The translations under genes and the position numbers were made by a program. Shown piece after piece: positions 9,601-17,842 of a stretch of 64,000 bases of DNA; the first letter of the stretch is position 1, and every line of letters begins with the position of its first letter. The stretch is from Negativicoccus succinicivorans. GTDB taxonomy: Bacteria; Bacillota; Negativicutes; Veillonellales; Negativicoccaceae. Where the stretch lies: the NCBI RefSeq assembly GCF_018372215.1, contig NZ_JAHAJN010000002.1, positions 62,001 through 126,000 on the forward strand, read 5' to 3'. The notes below the pieces were generated by a model that did no database searches, was not told the DNA's origin, and saw only the letters and a list, made by a program, of their open reading frames with translations.

Positions 9601-10332
9601 CGCCGCCAAAACCTCCCACGCGTTTTGCAGTTGCGGGTACAACGCCAATTCATCCAGCGCGTCCTGTAATTGCGTTCGCCATTGCGTGACGCCAGTGCGC
9701 CACTCTTCCCAAAGCGGCGTCAGATCCGCCAAGTCCGCTTCGGCATACGGCGCGGCGAGCGCCTCCAGCCACGCTTCAGGAAACGGCATGCTGCGGCTGT
9801 ATTCATACAGTCGCAACACCGCGGCGCGCAGTTGCGCGTCATTCGTTTTTGTGCGGAAAAAGTCCGCCAATTGCAAAAATTCCGGCGACGCCTCTTCATA
9901 GGCTTCAAACAGCGTCTGCTCCAAGGCTTCCAGCCGCCCGAGCGCCAACTCCTGCTCGCCACCCTGACGAAACCCCGCGTCCAAATCCAAACGGTAAAAA
10001 TATTGGCGAATGATTTGCTGGCAAAACGCGTGGATCGTTGATATTTGCGCCGACCCCAGCAACGCCAATTGTCGATCGATGTGCGCCGAAGGCGTCGTCG
10101 CGGCGGCCGCGGCGAGCGCCGTGCCGATGCGTGTCCGCATCTCCTGCGCCGCCGCCCGCGTAAACGTCATGACGAGAATACGGGTGATGTCCGCGGGATC
10201 GTGCGGATCCAAAAGCCGCCGAATGATGCGTTCGACGAGCACCGCCGTTTTACCTGAGCCTGCCGCGGCGGCGACCAAAAGATTTTGGCGACGACTCGTG
10301 ATCGCCGCTTCCTGTTCAGTTGTCCATTGCAT
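6646..10332 (-). CDS. addA: ATP-dependent helicase/nuclease subunit A (AddA)
   Basis: This 1228-residue SF1A helicase-nuclease is part of AddAB, the Firmicutes counterpart of RecBCD. It resects double-strand breaks and loads RecA. The motifs are Walker A AAAGSGKTAVLVERI near residue 22, ISTIHAFCQ, motif II IMVDEYQDTNGVQ, VGDVKQSIYRFRLADP, RIMTIHKSKGLEFPVVFL (core TIHKSKGLEF) and VAMTRARDKLYLY. The C-terminal RecB-type nuclease has GVIDCLY and ILDYKTDR. It overlaps addB by 17 bases; addB comes first, as is usual. The start is ATG 10332. Confidence 0.97.
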   Translation of the reverse strand: MQWTTEQEAAITSRRQNLLVAAAAGSGKTAVLVERIIRRLLDPHDPADITRILVMTFTRAAAQEMRTRIGTALAAAAATTPSAHIDRQLALLGSAQISTIHAFCQQIIRQYFYRLDLDAGFRQGGEQELALGRLEALEQTLFEAYEEASPEFLQLADFFRTKTNDAQLRAAVLRLYEYSRSMPFPEAWLEALAAPYAEADLADLTPLWEEWRTGVTQWRTQLQDALDELALYPQLQNAWEVLAADYATATALCEGEDWDAIYDAAQTYAPMRWPGGKLKDEAAKAAKTAAKELRDAGKAWLKGWTEGILAAAPATWREDLQATAPLVTALVKVTETFAAAYAAWKKSERLIDFSDLEHYALTLLLAPESTPEAPMRSDIARELAREYDEIMVDEYQDTNGVQELIASLIARADNRFMVGDVKQSIYRFRLADPTIFLGQYERFSRDAQAPSRRIDLRENFRSDRTVLDAVNEVFARIMQPPAAEFSYDENAAFIPGRTITDAPENWVGGSVSVRFVMPSDDATTADAADIPPADDDAEEEPVSAMEAQAQAIADELLHLHETAVVQENDGAFRPFRWRDAVVLMRSVASRIDVFVEVLRSAGIPVYAEQAGGYFAATEVQTMLSLLRWLDNSRRDLEAAAVLRSPLVGCDERDLAEMALLRNEEAPALWDVLPAWLARLADEEKRGRVGAFYALLSGWQLLARQAGIGQLVRRIYEESGYHAYVGGLPSGSLRRANLEALYARAVEFDDGAGGGISRFLEYLEELQRQKQDLSVPSTMGENEDAVRIMTIHKSKGLEFPVVFLANIDKEFNRKDTQARLLLHRRYGIGLSRYDATRHLTYPTVRWHLLREILRRETLAEEQRLLYVAMTRARDKLYLYAGPSPTGAHVSPEAARSYLDWLWPHLENGALPRWDVQTVTPTWNEAVATVSDPRLENVRQGTLTGTPLPTEIAKRLSWQYDKPLATQIPAKVTVTEVTHHLGEITAALPPLPKTERPAADYPLPILTVQPAQTADEAATKAVRLVPTEADAATEIEPVNDAWVRPPQFVTPDMRPDGGARYGTLMHRILAEIGAGDGTTTAQTYLDQLLAAQKITPAEAKLAHRRDLDLWLTCDTAAEIRQSSFVLRECPFGMLLPAAVALGVPAGDDEVFLQGVIDCLYATANGDLAILDYKTDRVDTANVLYERYHRQLDLYAHAAARIWRRPVVKKIIYSLALHEAITWQDDGGAVL

Positions 10333-13300
10333 CGCCGGTCTCCTTTGCGACTGTCGCGGTCATTTTTTCCAGAGCTTCTTCATCATTCAAACTCGGCAAG
10401 TAGCGGTAGCGATTGCCGGCAAGCGCCGGGTCAAACCCGCAAACCGCGCGGTACGGGCAGTACTTGCAGGCCACGTTGTCGCCTTGGCGATACGGCATAA
10501 CATCGATCCGTCCCGCCAAAATTTGCGCGCTGATTTGCGGCAAAAGCGTCGCTATATACGCGACAATCAACCGCATCGCGGCCGCGTTTTCCGCCTTGGC
10601 GTCCTTGCGCAGGCTGCCGTCTTTATTAATACGAATCGGCAAAAAGGAAATTTCCTCGCCGACTTCGCTGTCGATTTTTTCTAAAATTTCGCGTTCCGAA
10701 AGGAAATAGCCCTGCGTCTGCAATTGCTGCTTGAGCGCTTTGCGAATCGTCGCGTCATCGCGCGGCGGCGCGTTCAAATCGGCGCGTTCATCCTGCACAT
10801 ACACATACATAATGCCCGCCGGGAGCGCTTCGCCGTCACCCCGCCGCAACGCCGCGTACAAATACGTCGCCAGCTGCAAACGCAGACCGTAGTACAAATC
10901 GCCGAGCGAAATCTTCGTATCGCCCGTTTTATAATCGATGATCAGGTAGTACGTCTTTCCCGTTTCGGGATCGCGATAATAATCCAGCCGGTCGATCGTG
11001 CCGACCAATGTGAATTCCGTGTCGCCGATACTGCCGACCGGCAACGTGAACACTTCTTCCAAGCCGGCGGTTTGGAACGCGCCGCGTTGTGACCATTCCG
11101 CCAGACGCGTCAACGTTTCCCGTAAAGTTCGATCCAGCTGCGTACGGATGTACGAGTAAAACGGATTCGTCGCGAAGCGGTCATTTTGCACGCGCGGCGC
11201 GATAAGTTCCGCAATGGCCCGACTGCGATCGGTGATTTCCGCCGGACCGGCATCGCGAAATTCACGCGTCTGCGTCAGCAGTTCCGCACCGAATTGGTGC
11301 AATGCCGCGTGCATGTACGAACCGTAATCCGCCGGGGTCAATTCGCCGCGCGCGGGTTCGTCCAAATGCAAACCGTAGCGCGCGAAAAAGCGGAACGGGC
11401 AGGCGCGATACATTTCAAACGCGGTGACTGAGGCGTGAAAGGTGCCTTGCGGCGCGTAGAGTTTGCGACTGAGCGCGGGACCTAACACCGCCGCCCGATT
11501 CGTATAAAACAGACTGCGCGTCCACGCGTACGCCGCGCCTTCATGCGACGGTTGCCGCATCGCCCAGTCGTACAGGCCGAACCATTCTTCCGCGGGCGAT
11601 TCTTCACGCAGCGCCTGCGGTAATCCCGCCAAACTTTGACGCGGTCGCACCCAACCATCCTCCGGACAAGAGCTGACCGCCGGATGAATGGAATCCGTCC
11701 AGCCGAGCGTGACCAAGCGTCGCAGTAAAAAGGCCGGTTCCAACGCGCTGCCATCTTCATCGGCGCGCGCGTAACTCAGATACAGTTTTTCTTCGGCGCG
11801 CGTCCACGCCAAATATTGCCATTGCCGTTCCTGCAAAGCAAGTGTGACCGAGTCCGTGCCGAAAGCCAGGTCCAGTCGCGCCAGTTCCGTACGATCGCGA
11901 TCCGACCATAAACTCAACGGTTGCGGACGCACGGGAAAGACGCCTTCATTTTGCCCGAGCACAAAGACCGCGCGCGCGTTGAGCGGGTAGCCGCGGTCAA
12001 TCGTCGTGAAAGTGACGTGATCAAGCGTCGGCGGAATCAACGCGTAACTCAACTCCGCGAGCAAATCCGTCCAAATGCGCGCCACATCTCGCGCCGGCCA
12101 CACTTCCGCGCCGCCGACTTCGACCCATTCATCCAAAAGCGCGTAAATGCGTTGCAAGACCTGCTGGCGGCTGCGATAAATTTCTTCCGTCAGATTTTCG
12201 CCGTGCGTTAATAATTCCGCTTCGAGCGGCAAGCGGGCGAGCAGATCATACATGACCAGCGCCACTTCACGTACGGTCGCCTTCGTTTTAAACACTTGCG
12301 CCAGCGGCGCCAGCCATTCGTTAAGCGTCGCGCGCACGCCGTTGACCCGATCCCAACGCGCCTGCTCGCGTTCCGTCACCGGCTCGGGCGCTTCCAGACG
12401 GCGAATGCGGCGATGCCGCCAGGGTTCGTCTTTCGTCCAGTCGCCGCGACCGATCGCAAACTCGCGGCAATACATTTCCAGTTCTTCCACATCGCGCGTC
12501 GCCACCGGCAGCAATCCGGTTTTCAGCAGACGCAGTACCTGCGGCGTGGTATAACCTTGCGCCGTCAAGGTCAGCGCCGCGCTTACGAAGACCGCCAACG
12601 CGTCGTGGCGCATCGCCTGCCGCCGATCCGTGAAATACGGAATCTCGTAGCGCTCAAACGTGCGGCGCAAGCGCTCCGTATACGCGTCATGATGCCGCAG
12701 CAAAACAATGATATCGCGGTAACGGTACCCCTCTTCCCGCACAAGCCGCTGGATTTCGGTCGCCACGGCCGCGGTCTCTTCGTTACGATTCGCCGCTTCG
12801 GTGACGCGCAAGCCGGCGACGGGGGCATCGCTTGCTTCGCCGCGGGTCACTTTTTCCGCCGCCAAACCCAGCTGTGAATGCGGCCAACGCGGTGTGTCCG
12901 TCAAACCGATTTCGGTAATCTTTGCAAACGCGTGATGCGCCGCTTCGTAAATTTTCCAGGAGCTGTGCCAAAGCGATGTCGGCGCCGTCGCCTGCAGCGG
13001 ATCTTCCGGCGGCAAAAGCAACGTCATGACGGCACGTTTCGCCCGCTTCATGACCGCCTCGACAATCGTCCAGTCGCGCGGCAGAAATTCGAGAAAGCCG
13101 TCAACCCAAATCGACGCTTCGGCAAGGTATTGCGACGTTTCAATAGCGCGCAACAGATTTTCCGTTTGCGCTTCATAATCGGGAAAATGCGCCGCCAGAT
13201 ACTCCTGATAGGCTTGCGCCAACAACGCCGTGTCCCGCAGTTTATTGCCGAGCACGGGGGTCGCTTCGTCCGCCGCCCGACGCAAATCGTCCGGCTCCAA

Positions 13301-13705
13301 TTGGTAATGACCCAATTCCTGCAGCTGGTGATCAAACACTTCGGTGAAATGCGGTTGTCGCGCCGCGCGGGCAAGCGTCGTAAACTTGTCGCCGTGCGCA
13401 AGCAATAGGCGCCGCAAAATAATTTGCCGACCCAGCACGGACAATCCTTTGCCGCCCTGCGTGCCCTGTTCATCAAAGATGCGATACGCGAGCCGCGCGA
13501 AACCGAGCACCTCGATATTGCCGAAACCGCGCCCCAGTAAATACGCGGCGAGTTCCCGTTCCACCGTGTACGTCGCCGCGTCGGGCACCAGCAAAATGCA
13601 ACGCTCGAGCGGATGCGCCGCCGCGTGATCCCGTAACGCCTTGAAGCACCGCGTCGTCTTACCGCTGCCGACCCGTCCGAGCCATAATTCGATTGCGTCT
13701 GCCAT
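10316..13705 (-). CDS. addB: ATP-dependent helicase/nuclease subunit B (AddB)
   Basis: This 1129-residue AddB subunit has an N-terminal nucleotide-binding motif, GRVGSGKTTR. Its C-terminal RecB-family nuclease contains LIIDYKTGD. An iron-sulfur staple is formed by one Cys in YRACPFRFFARYG and three in CKYCPYRAVC, the arrangement known for AddB. In the complex it recognises Chi and cuts the 5' strand. It starts at ATG 13705 behind AAAAGGAGGAGCT and is the promoter-proximal gene of addBA. A TGCTATAAT element lies just upstream. Confidence 0.96.
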   Translation of the reverse strand: MADAIELWLGRVGSGKTTRCFKALRDHAAAHPLERCILLVPDAATYTVERELAAYLLGRGFGNIEVLGFARLAYRIFDEQGTQGGKGLSVLGRQIILRRLLLAHGDKFTTLARAARQPHFTEVFDHQLQELGHYQLEPDDLRRAADEATPVLGNKLRDTALLAQAYQEYLAAHFPDYEAQTENLLRAIETSQYLAEASIWVDGFLEFLPRDWTIVEAVMKRAKRAVMTLLLPPEDPLQATAPTSLWHSSWKIYEAAHHAFAKITEIGLTDTPRWPHSQLGLAAEKVTRGEASDAPVAGLRVTEAANRNEETAAVATEIQRLVREEGYRYRDIIVLLRHHDAYTERLRRTFERYEIPYFTDRRQAMRHDALAVFVSAALTLTAQGYTTPQVLRLLKTGLLPVATRDVEELEMYCREFAIGRGDWTKDEPWRHRRIRRLEAPEPVTEREQARWDRVNGVRATLNEWLAPLAQVFKTKATVREVALVMYDLLARLPLEAELLTHGENLTEEIYRSRQQVLQRIYALLDEWVEVGGAEVWPARDVARIWTDLLAELSYALIPPTLDHVTFTTIDRGYPLNARAVFVLGQNEGVFPVRPQPLSLWSDRDRTELARLDLAFGTDSVTLALQERQWQYLAWTRAEEKLYLSYARADEDGSALEPAFLLRRLVTLGWTDSIHPAVSSCPEDGWVRPRQSLAGLPQALREESPAEEWFGLYDWAMRQPSHEGAAYAWTRSLFYTNRAAVLGPALSRKLYAPQGTFHASVTAFEMYRACPFRFFARYGLHLDEPARGELTPADYGSYMHAALHQFGAELLTQTREFRDAGPAEITDRSRAIAELIAPRVQNDRFATNPFYSYIRTQLDRTLRETLTRLAEWSQRGAFQTAGLEEVFTLPVGSIGDTEFTLVGTIDRLDYYRDPETGKTYYLIIDYKTGDTKISLGDLYYGLRLQLATYLYAALRRGDGEALPAGIMYVYVQDERADLNAPPRDDATIRKALKQQLQTQGYFLSEREILEKIDSEVGEEISFLPIRINKDGSLRKDAKAENAAAMRLIVAYIATLLPQISAQILAGRIDVMPYRQGDNVACKYCPYRAVCGFDPALAGNRYRYLPSLNDEEALEKMTATVAKETGDAMDN

Positions 13706-13724
13706 AGCTCCTCCTTTTCGTTTT

Positions 13725-13733
13725 ATTATAGCA
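13725..13733 (-). promoter_or_regulatory. Extended -10 promoter for addBA
   Basis: The minus strand carries TGCTATAAT 20 bases before the addB start codon. The -35 region is GC-rich and poor, so this is an extended -10 promoter if it is real. Confidence 0.5.
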
Positions 13734-13764
13734 AAGGACGCGCGCCGCTTTTATTTTTTGCATG

Positions 13765-13789
13765 AAAAAACCGGAGACGCGCTCCGGCT
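13765..13789 (-). terminator. Terminator after the MFS gene
   Basis: On the minus strand, CCGGAG-CGCGT-CTCCGG is followed by six T (stem 13771-13787). It lies immediately after the stop of the MFS transporter and upstream of the addB promoter. Confidence 0.85.
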
Positions 13790-14988
13790 TAAAAATGTTT
13801 CTGAACTTGTTTTTCGGATAATTGCGTATACACCATGGCCGTGATCAGGAAAAAAGCAATCGCGGTCGACCAAAAGACCGAGCTCAACCCCAATGTCATC
13901 GCCAGGTAGCCGGACACCATCGGTCCGAATACGTTACCCATCAAGGAAAAACTGGACGTGACGCCGAACGCGATACCTCGTTTTTCATCCGGCACGGAGC
14001 GCGCAATAATCGCATTCGCACTGGGCATCAAACAACCGATCGCCGCGCCGTTGAAGAAACGGAACAACCCGAGCCACCAGATATTCGGCGCGAAATATTG
14101 GGCGATGAAAAAGAGCCCCGCTAAAAATGATCCGATCAGCAGCACTTCGCGATGACTCAACCATTGGATGATGCGTCCCATGTTGAGCGATGTCGTCGCG
14201 CTGGCGACGCCGCCGATGGCCAAAATGATCCCCGAAATACTGGCGAGCACCGTAACATCGCCCACCATGCCTTTCACGTACAACGGCAAAATCGGCCCCA
14301 AACCGGTCAACGCGAAGTTGACGAAAAATTGAATCAGCATCATCAAGCGTACAATCGGCAAAGAGAAAAAGTAACCCACATTTTTAATGATAGATTCTTT
14401 CGCCTTTTGCGGTTTCGGCTGAAAATCTTCGTGAATGCAACGGTACGTCACGAAGCACCCCAAAGCCAGCAGCGCCGCGAAGCAAAGAAACGTTTCACGA
14501 TAACCGATGATATCCGCGAGAATCCCGCCGAACACCGGCCCGATCGTCGCCCCGAGGACGATTCCCGTCTGGTACGTGCCGAGCGCGTACGTCGAATATT
14601 TTTCCGGCGTGATGATCGCCACCATCGCCAAACCCGCCGCGATAAAGCCGCCCACGCAGCCTTGAATAGAGCGCAGAAGCAACAGCTGAAACGGTGTCTG
14701 AACCAATGACATCAGCGCGAGCACCACCGTAAGCGCCGCTAAAATTTGCAGTAAAATTCGTTTGTGACCTTTACGATCACCGTACGCGCCCCAATACGGA
14801 TTGGCCAACGCCGCCGTAAAACTCGTCACACCCGTAATCAGACCGGCCCACATGCCGGCCGCGCCGGGATCCGTCCCCCCGAGTTCGTGTACAAATAACG
14901 GCACAAAGGAAATCAAACCGATAATGGATGTCCCCGCTAAAATCTGCACCGCGACCAAATAGTATAAATTTTTGCGCCATAATTCCAT
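13789..14988 (-). CDS. MFS drug/proton antiporter-like transporter (DHA1 family)
   Basis: This 399-residue major facilitator has about 12 membrane segments. Motif A in the loop after helix 2 reads GAYGDRKGHKRIL, and the helix-5 segment GTYQTGIVLGATIGPVFGG matches motif C of drug/proton antiporters. It resembles MdtG-type multidrug exporters, but the substrate is not readable from sequence. ATG 14988 was chosen because AGAAGGAATACG precedes it; the longer frame adds 29 non-membrane residues without a ribosome site. It stands between two terminators as a single-gene unit. Confidence 0.85.
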   Translation of the reverse strand: MELWRKNLYYLVAVQILAGTSIIGLISFVPLFVHELGGTDPGAAGMWAGLITGVTSFTAALANPYWGAYGDRKGHKRILLQILAALTVVLALMSLVQTPFQLLLLRSIQGCVGGFIAAGLAMVAIITPEKYSTYALGTYQTGIVLGATIGPVFGGILADIIGYRETFLCFAALLALGCFVTYRCIHEDFQPKPQKAKESIIKNVGYFFSLPIVRLMMLIQFFVNFALTGLGPILPLYVKGMVGDVTVLASISGIILAIGGVASATTSLNMGRIIQWLSHREVLLIGSFLAGLFFIAQYFAPNIWWLGLFRFFNGAAIGCLMPSANAIIARSVPDEKRGIAFGVTSSFSLMGNVFGPMVSGYLAMTLGLSSVFWSTAIAFFLITAMVYTQLSEKQVQKHF

Positions 14989-15095
14989 CGTATTCCTTCT
15001 TTCTTCCGCGATTCTACCCATTCGTAACGATTCATTCGTTTCGTTGTATTTAGACGCATTTGATTGTAATAACACAGATTTTTATTATATCACAA

Positions 15096-15134
15096 AAAAC
15101 TGCTTCGAAAAACTTTCTTTTTCGAAGCAGTTTT
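15096..15134. terminator. Bidirectional-type terminator after the GltD-like gene
   Basis: A perfect 16-bp stem, AAAACTGCTTCGAAAA (15096-15111) with TTTTCGAAGCAGTTTT (15119-15134), is closed by a 7-base loop. It has A/T ends on both sides. It lies 20 bases after the stop of the 15155-16558 gene. Confidence 0.85.
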
Positions 15135-15154
15135 CTTTGCGCATATTCATGCTT

Positions 15155-16558
15155 TTATTTCGCGGATGTATCCGGATTCTTCGCCGCGTCTTTTTTACCT
15201 TCAGAAGCTTTTTTTGTGGCGGCGAGCTTATCCATATAAGCTGCCATGCCCTGCGCTGTCTTTTTCGCTTCACGCATCGCCAACACCACGGTCGCCGGAC
15301 GGTGCACGATATCCCCCGCCGCAAATACGCCCGGCAGGTTCGTCGCGCCGTAGTACGGTTCTTTTCGCACCTGAATATAGCCTGCGTGATCGCTATCGAG
15401 ATCCGGCAGACTCGCCCGCAACAAAGTGCTCGGCACGTGCCCTACCGCGATAATCACTTTGTCCGCAGGGATTTCCTTACGCTTGCCCGTACCGTGCAGC
15501 TCGCCCAAGTCATTGATCGCCTGCTCTTCGTAGATAAAAGCGCCGACTTTTTCATGGCCCGACACGCCGACGGGCGCCGCCAAGAATCGGAACTCGACGC
15601 CTTCCGCTGCCGCCGCTTCGTATTCCGACGGCAAACAGGCCATAAATTCCCGCGTGCGCCGATACGCGACCGTGACTTTCCGCGCGCCCGCGCGCAACGC
15701 CGTACGCGCCGCATCCATCGCGACATTGCCCGCGCCGATCACTACCACGCGATCCTCGCGCTGAATGACAAATTCTTCTTTCGTCAGTTGATGATCCGCC
15801 AGCGCCTGTGCCGCATGCAGCACATCCATCGCCTGCAACACGCCCGGCAGGTCATCATTTTGCAACGGCAGATCCCGCGGTTGCGTCGTGCCGACGCCGA
15901 GAAAAACGGCCTGATAGCCATCTGCCTCTAAATCCGCCAGCGTAAAATCCTTGCCGAATGTTTGGCCGCAAAGAAATTTCACGCCCATGGCGGCCAGCCG
16001 TTCCGTTTCAAAGCGCACGACCGCTTTATTGATCCGAAACGAAGGGATCCCGTGCAGCAACACGCCGCCCGGTTCCGCCGCGCTGTCGTACACGTCAATG
16101 TTGTAACCGAGTTGGCGCAAATCGTTCGCCACCGTTAACCCGGCCGGTCCGGAGCCGATGACCGCCACCCTTTCTTTTTTGCGCGGCAATCGTCGCGGCG
16201 TATTGAGCATCATGGCGTTCGCCACATCGCCGATAACGCTTTCAATCAGACCGATTTTGACCGGCTGATGACGTCGATTTAAAATGCAGTGCCCCTGGCA
16301 TTGATTTTCGTGCGGGCACACGCGTCCGCAGACGGACGGCAAATTACTGCGTTCGTTAATGATCCGAATTGCCGCGCCGATATTACCGGCGGCCAGTTCA
16401 GTGATAAATTGAGGGATTTCATTACCGACCGGACAACCGGTCCGGCAGGTCGGACGCGGGCAATGCAAACAACGTCGCGCCTCCACAATCGCCTGCGCCA
16501 AATCTTCCATGGTCACGCGAACCCGGTCCGTCGCCAACGGAAATACCGTAGGTTTCAT
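15155..16558 (-). CDS. GltD-like NAD(P)-dependent iron-sulfur flavoprotein
   Basis: This 467-residue protein belongs to the glutamate synthase small-subunit (GltD) family. The N-terminal Fe-S domain has Cys in CLHCPRPTCRTGCPVGNEIP and CGRVCPHENQCQGHC, which bind two 4Fe-4S clusters. It is followed by an FAD-binding site, VIGSGPAGLTVANDL, an NAD(P) site, VIGAGNVAMDAARTALRAGA, and the terminal GDIVHRPATVVLAMREAK. No gltB lies nearby. It could be a stand-alone GltD paralogue, an NADH-dependent ferredoxin:NADP-type subunit (NfnB-like) or a sulfide-dehydrogenase-like enzyme, so I give no symbol. ATG 16558 follows GGGAGGCATT. The last 25 residues are a Lys/Ala-rich tail not usual for the family. 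Confidence 0.88.
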   Translation of the reverse strand: MKPTVFPLATDRVRVTMEDLAQAIVEARRCLHCPRPTCRTGCPVGNEIPQFITELAAGNIGAAIRIINERSNLPSVCGRVCPHENQCQGHCILNRRHQPVKIGLIESVIGDVANAMMLNTPRRLPRKKERVAVIGSGPAGLTVANDLRQLGYNIDVYDSAAEPGGVLLHGIPSFRINKAVVRFETERLAAMGVKFLCGQTFGKDFTLADLEADGYQAVFLGVGTTQPRDLPLQNDDLPGVLQAMDVLHAAQALADHQLTKEEFVIQREDRVVVIGAGNVAMDAARTALRAGARKVTVAYRRTREFMACLPSEYEAAAAEGVEFRFLAAPVGVSGHEKVGAFIYEEQAINDLGELHGTGKRKEIPADKVIIAVGHVPSTLLRASLPDLDSDHAGYIQVRKEPYYGATNLPGVFAAGDIVHRPATVVLAMREAKKTAQGMAAYMDKLAATKKASEGKKDAAKNPDTSAK

Positions 16559-16576
16559 AATGCCTCCCGAAATCGT

Positions 16577-16652
16577 TGGTGCGCCCAAGATGATTCGAAC
16601 ATCCGACACGCGGTTTAGGAAACCGCTGCTCTATCCCCTGAGCTATGGGCGC
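16577..16652 (-). tRNA. tRNA-Arg (anticodon CCT)
   Basis: The minus-strand cloverleaf is complete. The acceptor is GCGCCCA/TGGGCGC, the D arm GCTC...GAGC, the anticodon arm GCGGT-TTCCTAA-ACCGC with anticodon CCT, and the T arm GGATG-TTCGAAT-CATCT. The discriminator A and CCA are encoded (16577-16580). It lies between ychF and the GltD-like gene and decodes AGG. Confidence 0.96.
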
Positions 16653-16716
16653 ATGCTAAATATCACTGTAGCCGCCGCCCCGCGAACCATGTCGCGGACG
16701 GCGCAGTTAATTTTAC

Positions 16717-17823
16717 TTATACGTTAAACCGGAAATACGTGACGTCGCCGTCGCGCATGACGTAATCTTTGCCTTCGAGTCGCAGCACGCCTTCTTCACG
16801 CGCTTTGGCCATCGAACCGGCCGCGATCAGATCATCGTAAGAAACGATTTCCGCGCGAATGAAACCGCGTTCGATATCCGTGTGAATTTTACCCGCGGCC
16901 TGCGGCGCTTTCGTGCCTTCGACAATGGTCCAGGCGCGGCATTCGTCACTGCCGGCGGTGAAAAAGTTGATTAAGCCGAGCAGCGAGTACGCGGCTTTGA
17001 TCAAACGATCCAGACCCGCTTCCTCCTCGCCCAAATCCTCCAGGAAAACTTTCGCTTCCTCCGGGCTGAGCTCGGCGATTTCCGCTTCGATCGCGGCGGA
17101 AATCGTGACCCATTGCGCGCCTTCCGACTCCGCCAATTCTTTGACGCGCACGACGTGCGGATTCGCCAGCGGATCGGAAATTTCGTCTTCGCCGATGTTG
17201 GCGACATACAATACCGGTTTGCGCGTGAGCAAATTCAATTCGCGAATCAGCGCTTCTTCTTCCGGTGTCAGTTCCACCAGACGCGCGGGTTTGCCTTCGC
17301 TCAAACACGCTTCGACTTTACGCAACACATCGAGTTCCGCTTTCGCTTCTTTGTTGCCGGATTTCGCGACTTTTTCAATCCGCTGACGGCGTTTCGCCAC
17401 CGCGTCCAAGTCGGCAAGACCCAGCTCCGTCATAATAATTTCAATATCGCGCAGCGGATCAATCGAACCTTCCACATGCGTGACATTTTCATTTTCAAAG
17501 CAGCGCACGACTTGCGCGATCGCGTCCGTTTCACGAATATGCGCGAGAAATTGATTGCCGAGGCCTTCGCCCTTCGACGCGCCCGCCACCAGACCCGCGA
17601 TATCGACGAAGCGCATAACGGCGGGAATGCGCCGTTCCGGCTGAAACATTTCCGTCAGCACATCGAGTCGCGCATCGGGAAGTTCCACGATGCCCACGTT
17701 CGGTTCGATCGTGCAGAACGGATAGTTCGCCGCTTCCGCGCCCGCTTTGGTAATCGCGTTAAATAACGTCGATTTACCGACATTCGGTAAACCGACAATG
17801 CCTACCTGTAAATTTGTACTCAT
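16717..17823 (-). CDS. ychF: Redox-regulated ribosome-binding ATPase YchF
   Basis: This 368-residue Obg-family P-loop protein of the YchF/OLA1 branch binds ATP rather than GTP. The motifs are G1 GLPNVGKST, G3 DIAGLVAGASKGEGLGNQFL (typical of YchF) and VANIGE in place of NKxD. The C-terminal TGS domain has FFTAGSDECRAWTI and KIHTDIERGFIRAE. It associates with ribosomes and is linked to oxidative-stress control. The start ATG 17823 is behind GAGGTAGGT. It lies 19 bases downstream of the aminotransferase-like gene and may be cotranscribed with it. Confidence 0.97.
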   Translation of the reverse strand: MSTNLQVGIVGLPNVGKSTLFNAITKAGAEAANYPFCTIEPNVGIVELPDARLDVLTEMFQPERRIPAVMRFVDIAGLVAGASKGEGLGNQFLAHIRETDAIAQVVRCFENENVTHVEGSIDPLRDIEIIMTELGLADLDAVAKRRQRIEKVAKSGNKEAKAELDVLRKVEACLSEGKPARLVELTPEEEALIRELNLLTRKPVLYVANIGEDEISDPLANPHVVRVKELAESEGAQWVTISAAIEAEIAELSPEEAKVFLEDLGEEEAGLDRLIKAAYSLLGLINFFTAGSDECRAWTIVEGTKAPQAAGKIHTDIERGFIRAEIVSYDDLIAAGSMAKAREEGVLRLEGKDYVMRDGDVTYFRFNV

Positions 17824-17842
17824 ACCTACCTCACTCTATTCT